From an uncultured Bacteroidales bacterium (lineage in GTDB: Bacteria > Bacteroidota > Bacteroidia > Bacteroidales > UBA932): a stretch of 33,650 bases of DNA. Of this stretch, positions 15,285 to 24,935 are shown in pieces. Position 1 is the stretch's first letter. Each line of letters opens with the position of its first letter. The stretch is from NCBI GenBank assembly GCA_944326355.1, contig CALVDO010000023.1:1-33650 (forward strand), written 5' to 3'. The position numbers were made by a program, and so were the translations under genes. Under the pieces are notes generated by a model, which was not told the origin of the DNA, ran no database searches, and was given only the letters and a program-made list of their open reading frames with translations.

Positions 15285-16526
15285 ATGACAATCAGCAGAC
15301 TGACCAGATTCGCCATGCCGCTGATCCTCATCTGGGGATTTGCGGCTTGCGAAAATGTTGTGAATCCGGGCTTTGATCCGGATGACTACGAGCCTATAGT
15401 CGCACCGGACCCTGTGCGTACGCTTGACTCTATGGCAAGCGGGGAGCGCGTGGTGCTTTCCGAAGGCTCATTGACGAATGTCGTCCTTTCATGGACACCG
15501 ACAGAGCCTCACGGCAACACCGTCTACCGCTATCAGGTGCTTATCGATACATCCGAAGGCGATTTCTCTTCTCCGGTCGAGACGCTGTTCTCGGACAACA
15601 ATGGCCTTGATACTCAGCTTAGCCTTACTCATTATCAGCTTAATACAATAGGAAAGCTGGCAGGCTACCGCAGCAATTCTGACGGAGTCCTGCGTTGGAG
15701 AGTAAGGGCATATTGCGGACTCGACGAGGCAATGAGCAGTGTAGAAGGCTATTTTGTGATATTCATGATGGACGGCATAGACGACATTCCGTCTGAGGAT
15801 GAACCCGTCTATATCACCGGCCTCGGGACAGAGGACGGAGGGGACAGGAACGCCGCCCAGCAGATGCTCCGTCAGGGAGACGGCATATATCAGTCGTTCA
15901 CTCAGCTGAAGGCCGGCCAGCCGTTCATGTTCGTTTCAACTGTGGACGGTAAGGAATGCCGGTATTATGTGAATGAAAACGGAGTTCTCCGGCAGGCGAA
16001 TGACGGGGAGGAACATAATATGACTGTCGGTGAGTCAGGAATATACCGCATTACCATGAACATGGGAGACCAGACTGTCACCTACGAAAGCATAGGGGAC
16101 GTGTTCCTTTACAATGTGTCCGGAAATTACCGTCAGGATTTCGGATACCTCGGATACGGAAGGTGGGGAGTGAAGGATTATACGGCCCGCAAGCAGCGTG
16201 AGAGCTGGGCGGGCACGGGTGAGACCCGCCACAGCTTCAAGATGGTCATTGACGGTACGGAATATCGCTGGGGGAACAGCGGCAGGGATGAGGGAGCTCC
16301 TAATCTCAGCACTGAAGACAGCTATTACAACCTCAATCAGCTTGCTCTCGGGACGGATTCGTGGGATTACAGCTTCCGTTACAATGACGAACTTCTCCAA
16401 TGGGGAGATGAGCAGAACGGGGTGTGGTATGCGACTGTAAAGACAGATGTTACCCTGTATTTCAATGCCGAGTACGGTACATATACCCACCGCTGGACAG
16501 TTTCCGGAACGGAGGGTCAGGAATAA
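15285..16526 (+). CDS. SusE-like surface glycan-binding lipoprotein
   Basis: This is a 413-residue lipoprotein with signal MTISRLTRFAMPLILIWGFAAC; the Cys is followed by E and, a little later, DPDDYE, fitting surface export. The N-terminal half resembles SusE/fibronectin-type modules (VVLSEGSLTNVVLSWTPTEP, RYQVLIDTSEGDF, LRWRVRAYCG). The C-terminal half is beta-rich and aromatic (GYGRWGVKDY, WDYSFRYNDELLQW, VTLYFNAEYGTYTHRW), like the starch/glycan-binding modules of SusE/SusF. Role inferred: non-catalytic glycan capture at the cell surface. It lies between the LamG lipoprotein (27-base gap) and GH76 (8-base gap), clearly in the same operon. Confidence 0.75.
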   Translation: MTISRLTRFAMPLILIWGFAACENVVNPGFDPDDYEPIVAPDPVRTLDSMASGERVVLSEGSLTNVVLSWTPTEPHGNTVYRYQVLIDTSEGDFSSPVETLFSDNNGLDTQLSLTHYQLNTIGKLAGYRSNSDGVLRWRVRAYCGLDEAMSSVEGYFVIFMMDGIDDIPSEDEPVYITGLGTEDGGDRNAAQQMLRQGDGIYQSFTQLKAGQPFMFVSTVDGKECRYYVNENGVLRQANDGEEHNMTVGESGIYRITMNMGDQTVTYESIGDVFLYNVSGNYRQDFGYLGYGRWGVKDYTARKQRESWAGTGETRHSFKMVIDGTEYRWGNSGRDEGAPNLSTEDSYYNLNQLALGTDSWDYSFRYNDELLQWGDEQNGVWYATVKTDVTLYFNAEYGTYTHRWTVSGTEGQE

Positions 16527-16534
16527 TCAGACAA

Positions 16535-17938
16535 ATGGACAAAAAAATGAAAAAGAATATGCTGGTATTGCAGACTTTGGCCATGACCATCGGATGGGCC
16601 GTGGCGGGAATCGTGCCTACATCCTGTGACAACGGCAGTCTCGAGGATATATATAAGGGAAATGCCTCCGGGGAATATGTGTCTGAAGTCAACTGGACTG
16701 AAGCCGCAGATCTGAGTACAGAGACTTATATAAAATATTTCTACGAAAATGCAGGTGGCCGTGACACTTTCGGCGGAAGCATCTGGTGGGAGAAACCGAA
16801 CACTCCACAGACCGGAGAGCCGTCAAGTGCCGACGGAGTCGGAGGATGGTCGCAGGGACATGCCCTGGACATTGTGACGGACTGTTATATACGCCATTCC
16901 GATGATCCGGAATATCAGGCTTATCTGTATGAAAATATAATGAAGCCTTTTCTTCCCGCATTTGACGAATGGAACAGGACATGCGGCTATGGAGGGGATA
17001 ACTTCTGGAACAATTTTTATGATGACATGGAGTGGATGGCCCTTGCCTGTCTCAGAATATATGAACTTACCGGAGATCAGGACTATTATAATGCCCTGAT
17101 GATGATGTGGAATCACATCAAGGCGGCTAAGAACGGCTATATGGGCGCAGGTGGCATGGCATGGAAAACCGACCTCCCCGCTTCCCGGATGTCGTGTTCC
17201 AACGGGCCGGGATGCCTGCTGGCAATGAAGCTCTACCGGCTTACCGTAATTGAAGCCCGAGAAGGATGGGAGGAGCAGGCCGCCTATTATCTGAATTTCG
17301 CCAAAGAGGTGTACAGCTGGATGACCGCCTATCTCTGCGACACGTCTACGGGTCAGGTATATGACAACCTCGGAATCAATGATGACGGCACCATCGGAAC
17401 TCCGGACCAGGTGGCTCTTTCCTACAATCAGGGAACTTTCATGGCATCAGCGCTTGCCCTGTACAATGCCACCGGAGAGGATGAATACCTGCGCAATGCC
17501 ATATCTTTCGCTTCCTATCAGGTCAACCGCAAGATGGACTCGAATTATCCTGTGTTCAGCGGCGAGGGCAATTCAGGAGACAACCTGTTGTTCCGGGGAA
17601 TCTTTGTCCGCTATTTTCTCGATATGCTTAAGCAGCCGGTGAATGACATATATACCGAAAGTACCAGAAACAAGTTTGTCGCAGCCTTGAGGAGCTGTTC
17701 AGATGTCGTATGGGAACTTGCTCATCCTGAAGGATGGTATGTCTGGGAATATGACTGGTCGGCGGCACCGGAGTTCGGCAACAGGAATGATAATCCGGAC
17801 CGCCTCACTATAGAGCTTAATGCGGAGGTCCCTGGAGCTACCCTGATAGAGATCCGTGCCCGCTATGAGGACTGGTTAGCCGGAAAGGACAGCGAAAAGC
17901 CAAACTGGACAGGCCCGGACTTCAATGCCGGAAAATAG
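16535..17938 (+). CDS. GH76 endo-alpha-1,6-mannanase, surface lipoprotein
   Basis: This is a 467-residue family GH76 enzyme that cuts the alpha-1,6-mannan backbone internally. The catalytic pair is Asp163-Asp164 in NNFYDDMEWMALA. Other family features are GGWSQGHALDIVTDCYIRH, GGMAWKTDLPASRMSCSNGP, LSYNQGTFMASALALYN and FRGIFVRYFLDML. The start is taken at ATG 16535 (MDKKMKKNMLVLQTLAMTIG), with ATG 16547 as an alternative. The frame is open further upstream but overlaps the SusE-like gene. A Cys after VPTS is a plausible lipidation site, although the box is not ideal. Placement with the surface-binding proteins upstream of susC suggests a surface enzyme that makes importable fragments. It is the only endo-acting mannanase in the locus. 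Confidence 0.93.
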   Translation: MDKKMKKNMLVLQTLAMTIGWAVAGIVPTSCDNGSLEDIYKGNASGEYVSEVNWTEAADLSTETYIKYFYENAGGRDTFGGSIWWEKPNTPQTGEPSSADGVGGWSQGHALDIVTDCYIRHSDDPEYQAYLYENIMKPFLPAFDEWNRTCGYGGDNFWNNFYDDMEWMALACLRIYELTGDQDYYNALMMMWNHIKAAKNGYMGAGGMAWKTDLPASRMSCSNGPGCLLAMKLYRLTVIEAREGWEEQAAYYLNFAKEVYSWMTAYLCDTSTGQVYDNLGINDDGTIGTPDQVALSYNQGTFMASALALYNATGEDEYLRNAISFASYQVNRKMDSNYPVFSGEGNSGDNLLFRGIFVRYFLDMLKQPVNDIYTESTRNKFVAALRSCSDVVWELAHPEGWYVWEYDWSAAPEFGNRNDNPDRLTIELNAEVPGATLIEIRARYEDWLAGKDSEKPNWTGPDFNAGK

Positions 17939-17962
17939 TTTCACTATGAAAAGATAAGAAAG

Positions 17963-20900
17963 ATGATAAATCTGAAAAGAAGCATATGTATTCTGACCGC
18001 TTCGGCCGCATTCCTCTCCGCTTTCCAGATGCAGGGCGCGACAGGGACAGCCGAGACCAGGTCATCCGTCATGCAGAGCAGCGAGGTGACCGTAACGGGC
18101 ACTGTGCTTGACCAGAAGACGAAAGATCCGCTTATCGGGGTCGCGGTCATTGTGAAAGGCGTTAAGAATGCGGCGGCAATCACGGATCTGGACGGAAAAT
18201 TCTCCATCGCACTGCCTTATGCTGAGGCTCCGCTCATTTTCTCATATCTCGGATATCAGCCGCAGGAAATAATACCCGGAGACAGGAATAATCTCACGGT
18301 GCTGCTTGTCGAAGACACCCAGGCTCTGCAGGAAATCGTTGTCGTGGGCTATACCACCCAACGGAAAGAAACGATGATCGGTTCTGTAGCCACCATCACT
18401 ACAAAGGAACTGACGCAAAGCCCGGCAGCCAATATCAACAACGCCCTTGCCGGTCGACTTCCCGGCCTTATAGTCAACCAGTATGCCGGAGGTGAACCCG
18501 GAGTAGACCAGAGCGAAATCTTCATAAGGGGAAAGGCTACATACGGCGATCAGAGCGCGATAGTCATAGTTGACGGCATAGAGAGGGACATGTCCTATCT
18601 GGCTCCGGATGAAATCGAGACCTTTACTATCCTGAAAGATGCTTCAGCCACGGCCGCATACGGCATCAGGGGGGCAAACGGTGTCATCGTCATCACTACC
18701 AAGCGTGGAAAGGCTGCGGAGAAGGCTACGGTCAATCTGAAGGCTTCGGTCGGCATCAACCAGCCTATAGGCTTCCCGGAATATCTGGGGTCAGCGGACT
18801 ATGCCACACTTTATAATGAGGCGAGGAGGAATGATGCCCTGATGACCGGAGCTGATGAGAGCACGCTGAATCTTTTTTCTCAGCAGGCGATAGACAACTT
18901 CCGCATTGCCAAGGGAGACAATTCCGACGGGCTCGGCTACAACTGGGATTATTACGACTTTGCATTCAAGCCTGGTCTTCAGGAAGATGTGAGTCTGTCG
19001 GTGCGCGGAGGTACGGACAAGGTGCGCTATTATGTGCTGGCAAACTTTTTCTCTCAGGGCGGAAACTATAAATATTCCGATGCCGGCCCATATAATTCCC
19101 AGTCTCGCTTTACCCGTTACAATTTCCGCTCAAATGTCGACATTGACATAAGCAAATGGCTTACTGCAAGGCTTGACATCGGAGCCCGCATCACAAACCG
19201 AAATGCGCCCGGCACCACGGCAGACCGTCTTATGACGATATGCGCCACGCAGCCTCCGTATCTGCCTATTCTCGTGGAAGAGAATTCACATCCTCAGAAT
19301 GAGGAATACATAAGGCAAAATCCTCTCGGTATGCTCTATGGGGACAATGTGTACAGGTTCAACATTCTCGGTGAACTCAGCCGCACGGGCTACCTGAACG
19401 AGAAGAACACATACCTTAACGGCAGTTTTTCGATGAATCTTGACATGGGATTTCTGACGGAAGGCCTGAGTGCGGATGTGATGTTCTCGTATGACGCCTC
19501 CGAAGGACGGTGGATCAACCGCAAGCTGGACACCTATAAGGACGGATACCGCGAATATCCGATGTATGCCACATTCATGCCTGTGAACGGCTCTGACGTC
19601 TATATGAACGGCGGCCATTACACGGGGGCATACAAGACGGGCAACAAATATGAGATAGACCAGACGCTGGGCAACGGATTCTCACATAACGCTTCCGACG
19701 GGCGTACATATTTTCAGGTGCGTCTTGACTATCACAGGGTGTTCAATGAGCGTCATGAGGTGACTGCCATGCTGCTCGCCAACCGCAGCAACCGTACTGT
19801 AAATAACGAGATAGCATACCACAGTCAGGGGCTCACAGGCCGTCTGGCATATTATTACGGCGGTAAATATCTCCTTGAGTTCAATTTCGGTTACAATGGC
19901 TCCGAAAACTTCGCGCCAGGGAAGAGATATGGCTTTTTCCCTGCCGGTTCAATAGGCTGGGTCATATCTGACGAGGATTTTGTCAGATATAACGCATCGT
20001 GGATCAATTTCCTGAAAGTCAGGGTTTCGTACGGACTTGTCGGAAGTGATGCCGTCAGCTCCCGTTTCCCATATCTTGCATTCTATGGAAGCGGGGACGG
20101 CTATGATTTCGGCAATAATTTCGGTACCAATATAGGCGGCACTTCCGAAGGCAATCTGGCCAATGAGAACCTCACATGGGAAAAGGCAAGGAAGCTCAAT
20201 GTCGGACTAGACTTCACGACCTTGGGAGAACGGCTGGCCCTGAATGTCGACTTTTTCCATGAATACCGTTATGACATCATCACGGACATGACCTCTGAAG
20301 GGATAATGGGCTATCCTGATGTCGTCGGCAAGGATGCCGCCCTGCAGAATCTCGGCATCGTCACCAATCGGGGCGTGGATGTGGAGCTGAGCTGGAGCGA
20401 CAGGATCGGCAAGGATTTCCGCTATTATATCCGGCCGAACCTGACATTTGCCCGCAACAGGTTGGAATACAAGGCTGAAGTCGCCAGGAACAATCCTTGG
20501 AGACAGGAGACAGGAAAGCGTCTCTATGAAAACTTCGTCTATGTGTTCGATCATTTTGTCGCCGATCAGGCAGAGGCCGACCGCCTGAACGAAATCGGCT
20601 ACCAGCCGTGGGGGACGCTCATCCCTGGAGATGTGGTCTACAAGGATCTTGACCGCAATGGCGTAATCGATGACGAAGACCGGGCGGCCATGGGAAACCC
20701 GCGCAGCCCGGAAATAATGTTCGGCATCCCGGTGGGCTTCCAGTGGAAGAATCTGGACTTCAGCATTCTCCTTCAGGGCGCTACCTGTACTTCGATCCTG
20801 CTGAACGGAGCCGCAGTGTATGACTTCCCGCAGTTTGATCAGGACAAGATAGGCAAGGTGAAAGTGATGCATCTTCAGAGATGGACTCCGGAAACCGCCT

Positions 20901-21208
20901 CGACTGCAAAATATCCGGCCCTGCATTACGGGACCCATGACAATAATAAGAATTCCAACAGCAGCCTGTTTCTATATGACGCCTCATATCTTCGTCTGAA
21001 GAATGTGGAGATAGGTTACAGTCTGCCGCAGAAATGGATGCAGAAAATGAAGATGCAGCAGGCAAGGATATATTTCCAGGCCCTGAATCTTCTTACATTT
21101 GACAAACTTGAAGATGTGGATATAGACCCTGAGACCAAATCTGGAGACGGCGCGTCATGGTATCCTATCCAGAAGGTCTTTAACTTCGGCATTGACATCA
21201 CATTCTAA
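17963..21208 (+). CDS. SusC-like TonB-dependent outer-membrane transporter
   Basis: This 1081-residue receptor imports oligosaccharides across the outer membrane. Order: signal peptide (MINLKRSICILTASAAFLSA); carboxypeptidase-regulatory-like domain at about 35-115 (VTGTVLDQKTKDPLIGVAV, SYLGYQPQEI); TonB box region QEIVVVGYTTQRKE; plug domain with IFIRGKATYGDQSAIVIVDG and ILKDASATAAYGIRGANGVI, typical of SusC; then a long beta-barrel ending in an aromatic-terminated strand (KVFNFGIDITF). There is no N-terminal transducer domain, so it is a plain SusC. The susD gene follows after 6 bases, so the two are co-translated and should form the usual pedal-bin complex. The expected substrate is an alpha-mannan oligosaccharide, by context. 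Confidence 0.96.
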   Translation: MINLKRSICILTASAAFLSAFQMQGATGTAETRSSVMQSSEVTVTGTVLDQKTKDPLIGVAVIVKGVKNAAAITDLDGKFSIALPYAEAPLIFSYLGYQPQEIIPGDRNNLTVLLVEDTQALQEIVVVGYTTQRKETMIGSVATITTKELTQSPAANINNALAGRLPGLIVNQYAGGEPGVDQSEIFIRGKATYGDQSAIVIVDGIERDMSYLAPDEIETFTILKDASATAAYGIRGANGVIVITTKRGKAAEKATVNLKASVGINQPIGFPEYLGSADYATLYNEARRNDALMTGADESTLNLFSQQAIDNFRIAKGDNSDGLGYNWDYYDFAFKPGLQEDVSLSVRGGTDKVRYYVLANFFSQGGNYKYSDAGPYNSQSRFTRYNFRSNVDIDISKWLTARLDIGARITNRNAPGTTADRLMTICATQPPYLPILVEENSHPQNEEYIRQNPLGMLYGDNVYRFNILGELSRTGYLNEKNTYLNGSFSMNLDMGFLTEGLSADVMFSYDASEGRWINRKLDTYKDGYREYPMYATFMPVNGSDVYMNGGHYTGAYKTGNKYEIDQTLGNGFSHNASDGRTYFQVRLDYHRVFNERHEVTAMLLANRSNRTVNNEIAYHSQGLTGRLAYYYGGKYLLEFNFGYNGSENFAPGKRYGFFPAGSIGWVISDEDFVRYNASWINFLKVRVSYGLVGSDAVSSRFPYLAFYGSGDGYDFGNNFGTNIGGTSEGNLANENLTWEKARKLNVGLDFTTLGERLALNVDFFHEYRYDIITDMTSEGIMGYPDVVGKDAALQNLGIVTNRGVDVELSWSDRIGKDFRYYIRPNLTFARNRLEYKAEVARNNPWRQETGKRLYENFVYVFDHFVADQAEADRLNEIGYQPWGTLIPGDVVYKDLDRNGVIDDEDRAAMGNPRSPEIMFGIPVGFQWKNLDFSILLQGATCTSILLNGAAVYDFPQFDQDKIGKVKVMHLQRWTPETASTAKYPALHYGTHDNNKNSNSSLFLYDASYLRLKNVEIGYSLPQKWMQKMKMQQARIYFQALNLLTFDKLEDVDIDPETKSGDGASWYPIQKVFNFGIDITF

Positions 21209-21214
21209 ATATCA

Positions 21215-23146
21215 ATGAAAATGAAATTCAGACATAAAATGACAGTCATCTTCCTGCTGCCGGCATTGTCTCTTGTCTCCTGCAGCGACTTTCTGGACAG
21301 GGAGGATGACGACAATATCACCGAGGCGGAAGCCTTTTCACGGTATGAAAAGGTGAATGAGATGGTTTCGGACGTATATGCTGCAGCAAAAAGGGCTGAC
21401 CGGCCGCTGGTGTTCTTCGAACATTTCAGCAACAGTGCCATTACAGATGAGTGCGAGGGTACCAATGTGGAGGGCAACATTACCAATAATTTCAACAACG
21501 GCGCGTGGAATCCGAATTCTCTTCCCGGCAGCTGCGGACAGTATTGGGAAAATCTTTACGAAGGCATTAGAAAGGCCAATCTCATCATAGAGAATGTGGC
21601 GAAATACAATACTCCGGACAATCCTCAGCAGGACGGGGATCTGCGTAGCCGTATCGGGGAAATGTATTTCATGCGCGGATATTTCCATTATCTCCTGATG
21701 CGCATGTATGGGGAGGCTCCGTATATTGACAGAGTCATAAAATCCGGCGACGACATGAATTTCACGAAAGAGTCGGTGCATTCAATGGCAGAAAAGATCA
21801 TTGCGGATGCGGAGACCGCATACGATATGGTTCCGAGCAAATATGTCAAGACTTCGGAGAATTTCGGCCGTGTGGACAAGGGGGCCTGCCTCGGCCTGAT
21901 TGCCGTCACGAGATGGATCGAGGCCACTCCTCTGTGGAACGGGGCGTCTGAATATGGCTACACGCAGCATCGCGTGTTCGAAGGTGAATACTCATACGAC
22001 CAGGAGCGCTGGAGAAGAGCAAAGGATGCGGCGAAAGCCGTGCTTGACTTTGAGGTCGGCGGGGCTAAACGCTATTCACTGTACACTGAGCACGGGGCAG
22101 ATGATTTCCTTGATCCGGCCGGCGGCAACCTGAACGGAAGCCGGGTCTACGCCCGTCTTTGGGACATGTTCTACGACATGGACGCCTTTGCCAATGAATA
22201 TGTCTTCTTCATGACAAAGAGCAAGGACCAGGCATGGCAGGGAGACATCTATCCGCCGAGCCGTGAGGGCAGTTCACGCCAGCAGCCTGTTCAGGAACAG
22301 GTTGATGAGTATGAATTCATTGTGGGGGACTATGGCTATCCGGTCTATTCCGCGGAGGCCCGCAGGGGAGGATACGATGACACCAACCCGTATGCGGAAG
22401 GAACCCGTGACCCTCGCTTCTACAGGGACATCATATATCATGGATGCCCGTACCGTAACAATAACAATGAGGAGAAGACACTCAATACGGCGAGCGGCTC
22501 TGACATGATAGGGGCAAGCAATGCCACCACCACAGGATATTATCTCCGCAAGTTCCAGCAGGAATCATGGAACAAGTCCGGTAACTTCAGCATAAATGCC
22601 CCTGCCGTCTGGCGGCTTCCGGAATTCATCTACATCTATGCGGAGGCGTGCAATGAGCTCGGGGAGAATCTGCAGGAAGCCTATGACCTTGTCAATGAAG
22701 TGCGTGCCCGCTCTTTCATGAAACCCATGCCACCGGAGGTGATGTCAGACAAGGATCTCATGCGTGAGTATATCCAGCGTGAGCGTCGTGTGGAACTTTT
22801 TTATGAGGGCAAGCGTATGTGGACCTGCCGACTCTATCTGGAGCCTACAAGCTCAGCAGAACTTGCCAAGGAAAGCATCTGGCAGGCCAGCGGGAGCGAC
22901 AATACAAGCCGCACGCAGGCATATTGGGCGGCAAACAACGGTGCTCTCCCGCGCTGTCAGAGGATGATAAACGGCATGAGACCGGTGCAGGACGCAAACG
23001 GCCCGATTGAAGTGGACGGCGTCAGGTACAGGATGGAGAGGTTCTGTGTGGAGACCCGTACTTTTGCCGTACAGCACTATCTTTTCCCGATCAGGCAGAG
23101 CGAACTTCAGAAGACACCGACCCTTGTACAGAATCCCGGGTGGTAA
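21215..23146 (+). CDS. SusD-like glycan-binding lipoprotein
   Basis: This is a 643-residue SusD-family protein, the lid partner of the SusC transporter. The lipoprotein signal is MKMKFRHKMTVIFLLPALSL with Cys in LVSCSDFLDREDDD, whose acidic tail fits surface export. Family features are FLDREDDDNITEAEAF, YWENLYEGIRKANLIIENV, MYFMRGYFHYLLMRMYGEAP (TPR-like region) and, near the C-terminus, IYAEACNELG, AYDLVNEVRAR and RERRVELFYEGKRMWTCRLY. It follows susC by 6 bases. At 643 residues it is somewhat longer than many SusD proteins. Ligand specificity cannot be read from the sequence; mannan is inferred from the neighbouring enzymes. Confidence 0.95.
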   Translation: MKMKFRHKMTVIFLLPALSLVSCSDFLDREDDDNITEAEAFSRYEKVNEMVSDVYAAAKRADRPLVFFEHFSNSAITDECEGTNVEGNITNNFNNGAWNPNSLPGSCGQYWENLYEGIRKANLIIENVAKYNTPDNPQQDGDLRSRIGEMYFMRGYFHYLLMRMYGEAPYIDRVIKSGDDMNFTKESVHSMAEKIIADAETAYDMVPSKYVKTSENFGRVDKGACLGLIAVTRWIEATPLWNGASEYGYTQHRVFEGEYSYDQERWRRAKDAAKAVLDFEVGGAKRYSLYTEHGADDFLDPAGGNLNGSRVYARLWDMFYDMDAFANEYVFFMTKSKDQAWQGDIYPPSREGSSRQQPVQEQVDEYEFIVGDYGYPVYSAEARRGGYDDTNPYAEGTRDPRFYRDIIYHGCPYRNNNNEEKTLNTASGSDMIGASNATTTGYYLRKFQQESWNKSGNFSINAPAVWRLPEFIYIYAEACNELGENLQEAYDLVNEVRARSFMKPMPPEVMSDKDLMREYIQRERRVELFYEGKRMWTCRLYLEPTSSAELAKESIWQASGSDNTSRTQAYWAANNGALPRCQRMINGMRPVQDANGPIEVDGVRYRMERFCVETRTFAVQHYLFPIRQSELQKTPTLVQNPGW

Positions 23147-23179
23147 GGAATTACAATCTTAATCAAATTGCGATAAGCC

Positions 23180-24754
23180 ATGAAAAAATACATATCAATG
23201 CGTCTTCACTTTTTCGCCGGCTTCCTGCTCGCCTGTTCTCTTGTCATTTCTCTTTCCGGATGCGAGGAGAAAAACGAGCCGGAGTCTGTCGGGGATCTCT
23301 ATGAGCTGATTGTCAACAAGCCGGTCGTACGCATCGGTCAGAATGAAGAGGTGGCTGTGGACATAATCCTCGGCAACGGCAATTATTCGGTGAAAAGTTA
23401 TGATACTGACATAGCAGAAGCCGTATTGTCCGACGGACAGATAATTATCACAAGCGGTTCTTCAAATGGGGCCACAACTGTTGAAGTTACTGACGGCGAG
23501 GGAGTCTCTGCGGACATCTCGGTAAGTGTGGGCCTTTTTGACCTCGAACTCAGCCTTACGGAAATCTCATTGGAGCCTGGCGGTCAGAGACAGATTGAAG
23601 TCAGAATGGGCAATTTCTCCAGCAATGATGAACTCACCATCGAAGTGGCTGACGGGACTGTGGCAGACATTGAGAATACTGACCCTCTCAGACCGTATTA
23701 TGTCGTTACGGCGCTGAAGCGCGGGCAGACTTCCATCAAATTTACGGACAGGAAAGGCAAATCCGCAGTAGTGGGAGTCACCGTCAATCCGTATTCTCTT
23801 GAAGTTTCTGCAGTCAATCCGAAAGTCGGCGTGAACAACAAGCTGACAGTCTATGTGGAGTCTGGTAACGGAGGCTATGAAATGGTCAGCGGGAATCCGG
23901 ACATTGTTGCCGTTGAGGCTGTTCCCGGAGATGCAGCCGCATTCAGACTTGTCGGGGTGAGTGAGGGAGATGCGACAGTGACGGTTACGGATGAAGCCGG
24001 ACAAAAGGTTGAATTCCCTGTAGTCGCAGTGTCTGCGGACAAGGCGGCTTATCTCGGAAGCGGCAATTATTTTTCTGTCCCTTTCACTATGCGTAACGGG
24101 GCTGTGGATGAGAGTATGAGCAGCTTGAATTCCATTACCTTCGAATCCCGCATAAATATAGAGGCTCTTAACGGAAGCAATGATGCGCAGATAAATACGA
24201 TAATGGGAGTGGAGAAGATCTTTCTGCTTCGCGTGGATGTGCATAAGGATGCTTCAGACACCGGAAAGCGTTATCTTCAGCTCGCTGCAGACGACAAGGG
24301 CGGCATCCGTTATGAAGGATCCACCGAGATTAAGACCGGACAATGGTACGATGTCGCTGTGGTTCTTGACGGCAGCAAGAGCGGAGAGGAACGGATTTCC
24401 CTCTATGTGGACGGCAGGAAAGAGACATTGCAGCTGCAGAACGGCACTCCCGATGACCTGAATAATGTGGACTTGACCTCCGCTTTCTATATCGGACGCT
24501 CTGACGGGAAACGGCATCTGAACGGTTCCGTCACATACGCTCGTGTCTGGACCATAGCCCTGTCGGATCAGGAGATAGCGGCCAACTGCGGGAAAATCCT
24601 GACTTCAGATATGGAAGGCCTCGCGGCCAACTGGATTTTCACCAATGTCAATGATTCCGAATCTTCCTTTGCATCCATCACAGGAAAGGGATTTGAGGCG
24701 GAAGCCGGCACTCCTGTCACCGTCTGGACCGAAGATCCGGTGCTTTCTGAATAG
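23180..24754 (+). CDS. Surface lipoprotein: three Ig-like repeats plus LamG domain
   Basis: This 524-residue lipoprotein has the same architecture as the first gene of the operon. The signal is MKKYISMRLHFFAGFLLACS followed by LSGCEEKNEPES, with acidic residues after the Cys. Ig-like modules carry GNGNY, GNFSS and GNGGY at about residues 65, 144 and 229 (79 and 85 residue spacing). A LamG-like domain covers about 290-500 (YFSVPFTMRNG, TFESRINIEA, WYDVAVVLDGSKSGEERISL, LYVDGRKE, FYIGRSDGKRHLNGSVTYAR). It lies 33 bases after susD and is followed by a terminator, so it closes the operon. No catalytic signature is seen. A non-catalytic mannan-binding role is inferred, possibly with different reach or specificity from its paralogue. 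Confidence 0.82.
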   Translation: MKKYISMRLHFFAGFLLACSLVISLSGCEEKNEPESVGDLYELIVNKPVVRIGQNEEVAVDIILGNGNYSVKSYDTDIAEAVLSDGQIIITSGSSNGATTVEVTDGEGVSADISVSVGLFDLELSLTEISLEPGGQRQIEVRMGNFSSNDELTIEVADGTVADIENTDPLRPYYVVTALKRGQTSIKFTDRKGKSAVVGVTVNPYSLEVSAVNPKVGVNNKLTVYVESGNGGYEMVSGNPDIVAVEAVPGDAAAFRLVGVSEGDATVTVTDEAGQKVEFPVVAVSADKAAYLGSGNYFSVPFTMRNGAVDESMSSLNSITFESRINIEALNGSNDAQINTIMGVEKIFLLRVDVHKDASDTGKRYLQLAADDKGGIRYEGSTEIKTGQWYDVAVVLDGSKSGEERISLYVDGRKETLQLQNGTPDDLNNVDLTSAFYIGRSDGKRHLNGSVTYARVWTIALSDQEIAANCGKILTSDMEGLAANWIFTNVNDSESSFASITGKGFEAEAGTPVTVWTEDPVLSE

Positions 24755-24787
24755 ACTCACGCCGAGACCTGATTCATTATATATAAG

Positions 24788-24840
24788 GAACCCTGTCATC
24801 TCTATCGTAGGAGTGATGACGGGGTTCTGTTTTGATTTCT
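24788..24840 (+). terminator. Intrinsic terminator ending the uptake operon
   Basis: GAACCCTGTCATC (24788-24800) pairs with GATGACGGGGTTC (24815-24827), with one G-U pair and a 14-base loop, and is followed by TGTTTTGATTT. It lies 34 bases after the last PUL gene and marks the 3' end of the six-gene transcript. Confidence 0.82.
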
Positions 24841-24865
24841 TCATCGACATGTTCCCGAATATGTT

Positions 24866-24873
24866 TATTTTTG
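24866..24873 (+). promoter_or_regulatory. Candidate -7 box for the SDR-uxuA unit
   Basis: TATTTTTG matches TAnnTTTG exactly and lies 70-88 bases before the candidate starts of the SDR gene, after the PUL terminator. No clear -33 element is visible. Confidence 0.35.
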
Positions 24874-24935
24874 TCATCGCTTCGCGTTCATCCCTCTTTC
24901 GAGTCGGACGCAAGTGAGTGTGAGAGTAAATATGA

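Noticed and set aside
20207..20938. A 243-codon minus-strand open frame
   Set aside because: It is antisense to the conserved SusC barrel; no motif or promoter supports it.
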